NCBI GenBank assembly: GCA_025455125.1
Contig: JALONE010000070.1
Coordinates: 1-6,251 of the forward strand
Origin: Bacteroidota bacterium
Lineage (GTDB): Bacteria > Bacteroidota > Ignavibacteria > UBA10030
Direction of reading: 5' to 3'
DNA length: 6,251 bases
Both the position numbers and the translations under genes were made by a program. Positions 1 through 6,251 of the stretch are shown here, piece after piece. The notes beneath the pieces were generated by a model. It saw only the letters and a list, made by a program, of their open reading frames with translations, was not told the DNA's origin and did not search any database. Each line of letters starts with the position of its first letter. Position 1 is the stretch's first letter.

Positions 1-555
1 CGCCCGACGATCGATCTCATCTCGCTGAACGATGGCGAGCAGAGGAAGGTGACGATCTACGACTACGACAAGAACGGCACACCCGACTTCATTCATCTGG
101 AACACATCTTCGTCGACGGTTCCACCGACATGGTAGGACTGTATCGCGGTCCCGGTCACAAACTCCATGAAGAGGGACACCTCGACCACGCGCTGAAGCA
201 CCATTTCATCCACCGCGATTCCGCATCAGCGCAACAACTTCGGGAGCGCCTCGCTGCCATCCGAGCCCGCAGCATTCCCGAGAGCGAGGTCGGGATCTTT
301 TCCGGCTATGGGCTGTTTGCAGGATTGCGACTTCCTTCGATCGTGTCGGCATTCGAAGCGGCAGATTCCCTCGCTCAGGGGATCGCGATCCTCACTGGGC
401 GAAGCCTCAACGAACATGGCCGCATTCCGAACCTGGCAGCCCAGCACGCCGACGCCATCGGCGTGTTGCTCACGCTCGATCCGCACAATCTTGCCCCTGA
501 AACCGCTCCTGGTCAACCAAAGCCCATTGCGCCGGCGGTGGAGCACGAGCACTAG
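1..555 (+). CDS. Unidentified protein, C-terminal part (5' end outside window)
   Basis: The reading frame is open from base 1 and ends at TAG 553-555, giving 184 visible residues. The first possible start inside the window, GTG at 49, has no convincing ribosome binding site, and the frame is open upstream of it, so I treat the gene as truncated on the left. I do not recognise the family. Visible residues 21-29 read DYDKNGTPD, a D-x-D-x-N-G-x-x-D calcium-loop-like motif of the kind seen in EF-hand, dockerin and thrombospondin-type-3 repeats; only one copy is visible. The next part is rich in histidine (for example HALKHHFIHR). The rest looks mainly helical, with alanine-rich stretches, and ends in a proline-rich tail and the acidic/histidine end AVEHEH. 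No membrane segment is visible. The next gene starts 82 bases downstream on its own ribosome binding site, so co-transcription is uncertain. Being coding is fairly sure; function is unknown. Confidence 0.7.
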   Translation, partial: RPTIDLISLNDGEQRKVTIYDYDKNGTPDFIHLEHIFVDGSTDMVGLYRGPGHKLHEEGHLDHALKHHFIHRDSASAQQLRERLAAIRARSIPESEVGIFSGYGLFAGLRLPSIVSAFEAADSLAQGIAILTGRSLNEHGRIPNLAAQHADAIGVLLTLDPHNLAPETAPGQPKPIAPAVEHEH

Positions 556-622
556 GGGAGGCTCGCCCGATTTCGCATTTCTACCGTCTAACCGCTACAT
601 TGGAGAAATCACTTCCCAATTC

Positions 623-628
623 GAGGAG
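623..628 (+). promoter_or_regulatory. Ribosome binding site GAGGAG
   Basis: GAGGAG lies nine bases before the GTG at 638 and is the only strong Shine-Dalgarno match before any of the three complete starts in the window. It decides the start of the M14 peptidase gene. The same frame stays open back to an ATG at 308, but that codon lies inside the preceding gene, whereas the GTG at 638 is followed at once by a signal peptide. Confidence 0.75.
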
Positions 629-637
629 TACGTCGCC

Positions 638-3421
638 GTGTTCCGCTCGACCGCCTGCGCCACCCTCTGTGCCGTTACGCTGTTGCTTTCCGTTGCCTCA
701 GGTCAAACACAAGAGATTCCGTTCTATCCGAACGGGACGTATCAAACGAACATCCCGAGCCCCGATCAGGTGCTGGGATTCCCGCTCGGAACACGTCCCG
801 CGCGATATGACGAGGTCGTCCGCTATCTGCACGCGCTCTCGGCTTCCACGAAGCGCGTGGCGCTGATCGACATGGGACGCACATACGAGCAGCGGACACA
901 ATATCTGCTTCTCATCAGCGACGAGGAGAATCTGAAGCGGGCGGAAGAGCACCGGGCGAGTATCGGGAAGCTGTTCGATCCGCGGAAGACGGATGCCGCA
1001 ACCGCAGCCGCCATCATCAAGGCGACGCCGGCCGTCGTGTGGATCGGGTACGGCATTCATGGCGACGAGATCTCGAGCGTCGATGCCTGCATGCAGGTCG
1101 CCTATCAGCTTGCCGCGGGAACCGACGCCGCAACCGAACTGCTCCGGAAGAACCTCATCATCCTGCTGGAACCGATGGAGAATCCGGACGGACGCGAACG
1201 CTTCCTCGCACAGATGCAGCAATGGGGGAGCACAGTGCCGAATCCGGACATGCAGACGATCTCCCACCAGGGGACATGGCCCGGAGGGCGCAGCAATCAT
1301 TATCTGTTCGACCTGAACCGGGACTGGTTCTCGCAGGTGCATGTGGAGAGCAGGAACCGTATGCCGCACATCACGGCATGGCATCCGCAGTTGGTCATTG
1401 ACTCGCACGAGATGGGGGGATACGACACGTATGTGTTCACGCCGCCGCGCGAGCCGGTCAATCACAACATCCCCCCGTTCGCACGAAAATGGTGGGGCCG
1501 ATTCGCAACAAACCACGGGGCGGCCTTTGACAAGTACGGGTGGAGCTACTACACGCGCGAGTGGGTGGACGAATGGTACCCAGGCTATGGAAGTTCTTGG
1601 CCGCTCTACACCGATGCGGTCGGCATCTTGTATGAGCAGGCGGGAACCGACGGATCGCCGGTGAAACGTCCGGATGGTACGACGCTCACCTACCGGGAGG
1701 CGGTCCATCATCATTTCGTCAGCTCGATAGCGGATCTCAGCACCGCAGCACATAACCGGGAGGAATTCCTCCGGGACTATGCGGACGCGAAGCGGAAGAC
1801 GCTGGAGATCCCGAAGAATTCTCCACGCGCGTTCTACTTCGACCCCGGCACAAATCCCTCCCGCGTCAAGCGGCTCGTGCAGACACTCCTCTATCAGAAG
1901 ATCGAAGTGCGCATAACAGACAAGCCGTTCCGATTGAACGATGCGGTGAATTCCTGGACCGGCAAGCAGGCGAGCATCATGTTGCCGCAGGGGACGTACG
2001 TCGTACCGCTGGATCAGCCGATGGGACGTCTCGCACGGACGATCCTGGAGTTCGATCCGCGCATGCCCACGCAACTGCTCCAGGAGGAGCGGAAGGCCCT
2101 GGAGAAGGAGAAGGACTCCAAGATGTATGATGTCACCGCCTGGTCCCTTCCGATCGCATACGGCGTGGATGCATACACCTCGACGGCACCACTTCCCGCT
2201 TCGTCCGACGTCGCCTCGCTCCCCTCCACCGCAGGATCGGTCCTGGCGCCTGATGCATCGTACGGATTCCTGATGTCGTTCGACGATGACGCATCGATCG
2301 ACGCCCTCAGCGCTCTGATGGCCGCCGGATACGTCGCGCGTTCGGGGAAAGAGGAAGTGACCGTTGGGGGAATCCAGTTCCACCGCGGGAGCATTCTGCT
2401 TCGGAAGCACGAGAATCCCGCCTCCCTCGTCTCGGCGCTTCAAACCATCACCAAGTCGACAGGCGTGACATTCCATGGCGTCTCCTCGGCGTTGACGCAG
2501 AAAGGTCCCGACCTTGGCGGGAACGATTTCGTCCTGTTGAAGGAACCCCGCATCGCACTCATCACGGGGACCGAGATCGGCACGGGGAGTTTCGGAGCGC
2601 TGTGGCATCTGCTCGACTACCGGCTCAAGATGCGATTCAGCATCCTCCAGACATCTCAGCTCGCTTCGGCGGATCTTGACAAGTACACCGTTCTGGTCTT
2701 ACCCTCCGCGCGATCATCGGAGGTATTCGGCAGAACTCTGGGGCGAACGACCGTCACGCGTATCAACGAGTGGATGAGCCGCGGCGGCACGTTGATCGCG
2801 ATCGGGAACGCGGCGGCATATGCGGCCGACACCGGTTCGGGACTCGCGAGCACGCGGCTGTTGCACCAGGTGTTGAAGGACCGCGAGTTGTATCTGAAGG
2901 CGGCGGGCATGGAGCGGGCGGCGCTCTCGCCTGTTGTGGACAGCGTTGCATTATGGGGCGGCTCGATGCCATCGGCGAAACCGGCGAAGGAGGAAAAGAA
3001 CGCGAAACCGGACGACAAAGAGATGAAGTTGTATGACGACCGCGGACGATTGTTCATGCCTCGGGGGACGATCATGCGGACCCAGTTGGATGACGAACAC
3101 TGGATCGCATTCGGCGTCGGCCAGGAGGTCGGCGCGTACTTCTTCTCGTCCAACGCATTCGTTTCGAAGGATCCGGTGCAGACGCCCGCACGCTTTTCCG
3201 AAGCGGCTGATCTGCGGATCAGCGGCCTGTTGTGGCCCGAGGCGCGTGAACGCTGGGCATCGACTGCATACGCCACGCGCGAAGCGAAGGGACGCGGACA
3301 GATCATCCTCTTCGCCGAAGAACCGAACTTCCGCGGATTCTTCCACGGCACGGAGCGATTGTTGTTGAACGCGATCTTCCTCGGCCCAGGCTTCGGAACT
3401 GCATCACAAGCACAATGGTAG
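638..3421 (+). CDS. Secreted M14-family zinc carboxypeptidase-like protein with GATase1-like C-terminal domain
   Basis: This 927-residue protein starts at GTG 638, behind GAGGAG. Residues 1-22 form a signal peptide (hydrophobic core around 6-20, likely cleavage ASG|Q), so it should be exported. The M14 domain spans roughly 45-395. Its zinc ligands are H141 and E144 (HGDE) and H257 (DSHE). N227-R228 (LNRDW) is the expected site for a substrate carboxylate, NPDG is at 182-185, and E333 (YEQAG) is the likely general base. The E144-H257 and H257-E333 spacings, 113 and 76 residues, fit carboxypeptidase A-like enzymes. Residues 397-472 and 542-604 look like two related modules. From about 637 onward a class-I glutamine-amidotransferase-like fold is suggested by IALITG, VLVLPSA and GGTLIAIGN. 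It has no cysteine, so amidotransferase activity is not expected. A Lys/Glu/Asp-rich insert lies at 780-797. Family members with this build are largely uncharacterised; carboxypeptidase or amidase activity is inferred. The 82 bases before the gene show no convincing promoter or terminator. Confidence 0.95.
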   Translation: MFRSTACATLCAVTLLLSVASGQTQEIPFYPNGTYQTNIPSPDQVLGFPLGTRPARYDEVVRYLHALSASTKRVALIDMGRTYEQRTQYLLLISDEENLKRAEEHRASIGKLFDPRKTDAATAAAIIKATPAVVWIGYGIHGDEISSVDACMQVAYQLAAGTDAATELLRKNLIILLEPMENPDGRERFLAQMQQWGSTVPNPDMQTISHQGTWPGGRSNHYLFDLNRDWFSQVHVESRNRMPHITAWHPQLVIDSHEMGGYDTYVFTPPREPVNHNIPPFARKWWGRFATNHGAAFDKYGWSYYTREWVDEWYPGYGSSWPLYTDAVGILYEQAGTDGSPVKRPDGTTLTYREAVHHHFVSSIADLSTAAHNREEFLRDYADAKRKTLEIPKNSPRAFYFDPGTNPSRVKRLVQTLLYQKIEVRITDKPFRLNDAVNSWTGKQASIMLPQGTYVVPLDQPMGRLARTILEFDPRMPTQLLQEERKALEKEKDSKMYDVTAWSLPIAYGVDAYTSTAPLPASSDVASLPSTAGSVLAPDASYGFLMSFDDDASIDALSALMAAGYVARSGKEEVTVGGIQFHRGSILLRKHENPASLVSALQTITKSTGVTFHGVSSALTQKGPDLGGNDFVLLKEPRIALITGTEIGTGSFGALWHLLDYRLKMRFSILQTSQLASADLDKYTVLVLPSARSSEVFGRTLGRTTVTRINEWMSRGGTLIAIGNAAAYAADTGSGLASTRLLHQVLKDRELYLKAAGMERAALSPVVDSVALWGGSMPSAKPAKEEKNAKPDDKEMKLYDDRGRLFMPRGTIMRTQLDDEHWIAFGVGQEVGAYFFSSNAFVSKDPVQTPARFSEAADLRISGLLWPEARERWASTAYATREAKGRGQIILFAEEPNFRGFFHGTERLLLNAIFLGPGFGTASQAQW

Positions 3422-3432
3422 GAGCGCTGTTC

Positions 3433-3467
3433 CTGACTACTGACCACTGATAACTGACTACTGTTGT
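3433..3467 (+). repeat. Degenerate heptanucleotide tandem array (CTGAYNA type)
   Basis: Four consecutive seven-base units, CTGACTA, CTGACCA, CTGATAA and CTGACTA, occupy 3433-3460. A decayed fifth unit, CTGTTGT, follows to 3467. The array fills most of the 48-base gap between the M14 gene and the alpha/beta hydrolase gene and ends two bases before the ATG at 3470. Because seven is not a multiple of three, the TGA in each unit moves through the frames: TGA at 3434, 3441, 3448 and 3455, plus TAA at 3451, closes all three forward frames. From memory, similar CTGACTACTGACCA-like short tandem repeats are scattered through intergenic regions of cyanobacteria and some Chlorobi/Ignavibacteria relatives; I could not check this here. 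Confidence 0.85.
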
Positions 3468-3469
3468 CC

Positions 3470-4399
3470 ATGTTCATCCTGTACGATCTGCTGATCATTT
3501 CGATTCTCTTCCTCTTCAACGCGACGCTGGTGATCCTCGTCGCGGGGCCGATCATCTTGCTCAAGCCGAGGCGGCGAAAGGCGGATTGGTATGCGCGATT
3601 CACGCAGTTCCTCGAGCCGCGGGATGCCGGGTTGCCGCAGGAGAATGTGACCATCGAGACATTCGACGGACTGAAGTTGCATGGGTGGTTCGTCGCGCAT
3701 GCCGACGGGGCAAAAGGAACGGTCGTCTTCCTCCACGGCGTGGGCGACTGCAAGATCGGCGGCGTGTCGTTCGCGCGCGCGTTGTTTGCGAAGGGATTCA
3801 ATGTGTTCCTGTATGATTCGCGCCAGCATGGCGAGAGCGAGGGCGATTTCTGCACGTACGGATTTTTCGAGAAGTACGATCTGGCGGCAGTGCTCACCTA
3901 TCTTGAAACACGCACGGACCTTGCGATCGGTCGCATCGGGGTTTACGGAACCTCCATGGGAGCGGCCGTCGCGATCCAAGGTGCAGCGCTGGACAAACGA
4001 ATCCGGTCTGTCGTGTCAGAAGGAAGCTTCGCCGATCTCAAGACGATCTTCGTCGACTATCAGAAACGGATCATCAAACTCCCGTGGCATTTCCTCCGCA
4101 ACGTCGCCCTCGTCCAGTCGCAGCGGATGGCGAACTTCAAGGCGCGGCTCGTCGCTCCGATCAATGATATCCGCCGTGTGCGCGTTCCCATCATGATCGT
4201 GCACGGAACGCAGGATTCGCTCATCAAACCCGACTATTCTCAGCGGTTGTTTGAAGCCGCAAATGAACCAAAGACCCTCCATTCCGTCGAGGGAGCGGAG
4301 CACAGCAATGTCTGGGATGTCGGCGGAGCGACATACGAACGTCACATCATCCGGTTCTTCGAGCAAACACTCGCTGCTCAGCCACCAAACACACCGTGA
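3470..4399 (+). CDS. Membrane-anchored alpha/beta hydrolase (S33/BEM46-like)
   Basis: The 309-residue protein starts at ATG 3470. A TTG at 3464 would add only two residues, and the in-frame TGA at 3455 rules out anything longer apart from CTG 3461. Neither candidate has a Shine-Dalgarno, because the heptad array sits there. Residues 7-31 are one long hydrophobic segment followed by KPRRRK, an uncleaved anchor. The alpha/beta hydrolase core follows: FLHG (H89-G90) near the oxyanion hole, then YDSRQHGESEG, then the nucleophile elbow GTSMG with S162, then D249 in HGTQD and H278 in GAEHSN, giving a complete Ser-Asp-His triad. The SRQHGESEG signature and anchored N-terminus resemble the BEM46/ABHD13/YqkD and serine-aminopeptidase (S33, Hydrolase_4) groups. 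These contain peptidases, esterases and acylhydrolases, so the substrate cannot be assigned. The M28 gene begins seven bases after this stop, suggesting coupled translation. Positively charged residues after the anchor suggest, by the positive-inside rule, a cytoplasm-facing catalytic domain. Confidence 0.93.
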   Translation: MFILYDLLIISILFLFNATLVILVAGPIILLKPRRRKADWYARFTQFLEPRDAGLPQENVTIETFDGLKLHGWFVAHADGAKGTVVFLHGVGDCKIGGVSFARALFAKGFNVFLYDSRQHGESEGDFCTYGFFEKYDLAAVLTYLETRTDLAIGRIGVYGTSMGAAVAIQGAALDKRIRSVVSEGSFADLKTIFVDYQKRIIKLPWHFLRNVALVQSQRMANFKARLVAPINDIRRVRVPIMIVHGTQDSLIKPDYSQRLFEAANEPKTLHSVEGAEHSNVWDVGGATYERHIIRFFEQTLAAQPPNTP

Positions 4400-4406
4400 T
4401 ACGTCC

Positions 4407-6251
4407 ATGAAACGCCTTCTCCTCGTTGTTCTCGTCTTGTTTCCATTCTCCCTTTCCGCTCAGACGCCGTTTTCCGGGGACAGCGCACGCGCCTACCTGC
4501 AGGTCATCGCGGAGGAAATCGGTCCGCGGCCGATGGGCTCCCCGGCGGAACGCCGGGCGATGGGTTTTGCGCTCATGAAGTTCAAGGAGTTCGGGCTGGA
4601 CGATTTCTACTTCATGCCGATGTCTGAAGTGCCGGGTGAGGGCGAGCGGAAGCCGTGGAACACGAACAGCGGCATTGCTGTGGGGATCAAGCGGGGGCTC
4701 TCAGACAGCATCATCGTGCTCGGCGCGCATATCGATTCTTCAACGCCGGAGGTTCCAGGGGCAAACGATGACGGATCGGGAAGCGCCGTGGTGATCGAGC
4801 TCGCCCGGGTTCTTTCGAAGCGGACGAATCATTTCACCATGGTCTTCTGTCTCTTCGGAGGCGAGGAACAGGGTTTGCGCGGGTCGCGGCATTTTGCGAA
4901 CACATTCGGCGCCATGGACCGCGTCGTGCTGATGCTGCAAGCGGATATGGCGAATGGAAGCGACTGGCTCATCCCAATGATCGATTCCTATAAGAAGAGC
5001 ACGCCGGAGTGGCTGGTGAGCGCGGCGTACGAAGAAATGCGCGCTCTCGGATATGGGACTCTTTCCTACCCGACTCATTTCTTCACCTTGAACTACATGA
5101 CGCCGCAAGGGGGGATCGGTTCAGACCATCAACCGTTCCTCGAGCGCGGCATCCCCGCCATCGATTTCACCAGCGACCCGACCGACAACATTCACACGCC
5201 GCAGGACAACCTGGCGCTGTTCATCCCGTCGGGACTCAAACGGAGCGGGGACCTGATGTACCGCCTCGTCGATCGGTTCGACGGGAACATTCCCGATCGA
5301 ATCACGGAGCCCTATTATTTCCTTGATGTCGCGCAGTACCCGTTCTTCATTCCCATGTGGGTCGTGTGGGTCGTCATCGTCATCTCATTGGCCGCGGCGA
5401 TCGTCGCTCTGATCGCCGTACGACGAAAGAGAACGGAACCAAATCGCGACGACCGTCCGCGTGTGCCTGCGCTGAAGCTGTTCCTCATCGCCCTCATCAT
5501 TCAGGCGGGCGTGTGGCTCTCCGAGAATGTGGTGAGCCTCTTGAAGGGCATCCGGTATCCTTGGATGGCCGATCTGACCGGCTTTGTCGTCTTGGCGTTC
5601 CTCGGCGCGCTCATCGCCATCTGGGTATCGCTGCAATTCACGCCGGCGCTGAGGCTCTCACGCGACCCCTACCGGTGGTACTTGCGGTCATTCGTCTGGC
5701 TCATCATACTGACGGTCCTTACCGCGTTCAGCGGACCGCGGTTGATGCTGTATCCTGCTTTCGCGCTTCTCTTCATTTCGCTTGCGATGCTCGCCCGTCC
5801 GGCTTGGCTGAAGCTGCTGCTGTGGCTTTTTGCTCCGCATCTCCTGTTCCGGCTCGCGTTCAACGAGGTATTCCCGTTGTTCGCACGATCGATCATTCTC
5901 CAATCGCCTCTCCTCGATGTTCTGACGAGCGCGATCTTGCATGCCGGACTTATCGTGTTCTTCGCGCTGTGGTCATTCCCCATCCTGCTCGGCTTCGCCG
6001 CCGTCTGGCGGGACCTTCCACACGCCGACGCATACTTCCGCGTCTTTCGTGGTCGCCAGGGGATCCTCGCGCTCGGGCTCGTTTTCGCTTTCTGCGTCGG
6101 GTATCTTCTCTTCCACCCTTCGTACTCGGAGCATTGGCAACAGATCGTGCACGTTGATCAATCGCTCACGTTGCCGGATGGAACGATGAAGGGATTTGTA
6201 CGCAGTTCTGAGTATTTGAATGGCGGGCGCGTTTCTACTGAGGGTCTGGAC
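4407..6251 (+). CDS. M28-family zinc aminopeptidase with multi-pass membrane C-terminus (3' end outside window)
   Basis: The frame runs from ATG 4407 to the right edge without a stop: 615 residues visible, C-terminus missing. No Shine-Dalgarno is visible; the start lies seven bases after the previous stop and is followed directly by a signal peptide (residues 1-18, MKRLLLVV core, likely cleavage LSA|Q). The M28 domain, about 25-290, keeps the expected di-zinc set: H108 and D110 (AHIDS), bridging D121 (NDDGSG), general base E153 and ligand E154 (GGEEQ), D180 (QADMAN) and H263 (NIHTPQD). It should therefore be active, probably removing N-terminal residues from peptides in the periplasm. Membrane segments follow at about 313-338, 356-376, 390-411, 428-441, 446-463, 467-485, 505-533 and 552-569. 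The first is followed by RRKR (339-342), placing that loop in the cytoplasm and the catalytic domain outside. Residues 570-615 look soluble again. The order signal, M28, multi-pass membrane, soluble tail recalls eukaryotic ERMP1-type proteins. The exact substrate is unknown. Confidence 0.95.
   Translation, partial: MKRLLLVVLVLFPFSLSAQTPFSGDSARAYLQVIAEEIGPRPMGSPAERRAMGFALMKFKEFGLDDFYFMPMSEVPGEGERKPWNTNSGIAVGIKRGLSDSIIVLGAHIDSSTPEVPGANDDGSGSAVVIELARVLSKRTNHFTMVFCLFGGEEQGLRGSRHFANTFGAMDRVVLMLQADMANGSDWLIPMIDSYKKSTPEWLVSAAYEEMRALGYGTLSYPTHFFTLNYMTPQGGIGSDHQPFLERGIPAIDFTSDPTDNIHTPQDNLALFIPSGLKRSGDLMYRLVDRFDGNIPDRITEPYYFLDVAQYPFFIPMWVVWVVIVISLAAAIVALIAVRRKRTEPNRDDRPRVPALKLFLIALIIQAGVWLSENVVSLLKGIRYPWMADLTGFVVLAFLGALIAIWVSLQFTPALRLSRDPYRWYLRSFVWLIILTVLTAFSGPRLMLYPAFALLFISLAMLARPAWLKLLLWLFAPHLLFRLAFNEVFPLFARSIILQSPLLDVLTSAILHAGLIVFFALWSFPILLGFAAVWRDLPHADAYFRVFRGRQGILALGLVFAFCVGYLLFHPSYSEHWQQIVHVDQSLTLPDGTMKGFVRSSEYLNGGRVSTEGLD

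Noticed and set aside
553..580. Possible terminator after the first gene (GGG...CCC then a T-rich stretch)
   Set aside because: Only a three-base stem with a seven-base loop can be formed, and the following sequence is not a real T-run, so it is not a credible intrinsic terminator.
572..601. Promoter-like pair TTCGCA (572-577) and TACATT (596-601) before the M14 gene
   Set aside because: Each hexamer matches the sigma-70 consensus at only four of six positions and the spacer is 18 bases. The Bacteroidota TANNTTTG box is also only approximated by TACATTGG. This is too weak to annotate.
308..637. N-terminal extension of the M14 protein to the ATG at 308
   Set aside because: It would overlap the upstream gene by about 250 bases and bury the signal peptide. 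The GTG at 638 has a good ribosome binding site and the signal peptide follows at once.
698..2608. Long minus-strand open frame (636 codons) opposite the M14 gene
   Set aside because: It lies wholly antisense to a gene with intact catalytic motifs. Its translation is rich in Arg, His, Cys and Asp with no recognisable domain, as expected for an antisense shadow in G+C-rich DNA.
3433..3467. CRISPR array or hairpin in the M14/hydrolase gap
   Set aside because: The units are seven bases long with no spacers, and they are not self-complementary, so neither a CRISPR array nor a stem-loop fits.
2656..3897. Minus-strand open frame (413 codons) crossing the M14/hydrolase junction
   Set aside because: It runs antisense to two real genes. 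The SSQLSVVSSQ stretch in its translation is just the heptad array read backwards, a pattern that often yields false hypothetical proteins.
5357..6157. Plus-strand open frame of 266 codons inside the M28 gene
   Set aside because: It is out of frame with the M28 protein, whose frame here encodes coherent membrane helices. Its own translation is Arg/Ala/Pro-rich with no domain.

Overview
The window is a compact, G+C-rich bacterial segment with every recognisable gene on the + strand. It holds the 3' end of an unidentified gene, then three hydrolases in a row. I see no RNA genes, mobile elements, CRISPR array or phage genes. Codon use looks uniform throughout. The organism cannot be named from this sequence. 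The C-terminal architectures of the M14 and M28 peptidases, a signal peptide ending in S-A-Q, two starts out of three without a Shine-Dalgarno, and a CTGA-type heptanucleotide repeat between genes together fit a member of the Bacteroidota/Ignavibacteria/Chlorobi (FCB) assemblage. This is inference, not proof.

Layout: (1) 1-555, the last 184 codons of a protein I do not recognise, with one D-x-D-x-N-G-x-x-D calcium-loop-like motif near the left edge. (2) 638-3421, a large secreted M14-type zinc carboxypeptidase-like protein (927 aa). It has all metal and catalytic residues of the family, a middle region that seems to contain two related modules, and a C-terminal class-I-glutamine-amidotransferase-like domain with no cysteine. 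(3) 3433-3467, a short array of heptanucleotide units in the intergenic gap. It places TGA stops in all three forward frames and occupies the place where the next gene's ribosome binding site would be. (4) 3470-4399, a membrane-anchored alpha/beta hydrolase with an intact Ser-Asp-His triad. (5) 4407-6251, an M28 di-zinc aminopeptidase-like enzyme followed by about eight membrane segments, cut by the window's right edge.

Genes 2, 4 and 5 are separated by 48 and 7 bases with no terminator visible, so they are plausibly one transcription unit. Two are exported metallopeptidases, one M14 and one M28. The simplest joint role is peptide scavenging or turnover at the cell envelope. The hydrolase between them has a positively charged stretch just after its membrane anchor, which suggests its catalytic domain may face the cytoplasm instead. 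The genes belong to known superfamilies, and I find no clear evidence of a wholly new system. The most unusual items are the heptad array, the membrane-embedded M28 protein and the domain build of the M14 protein.
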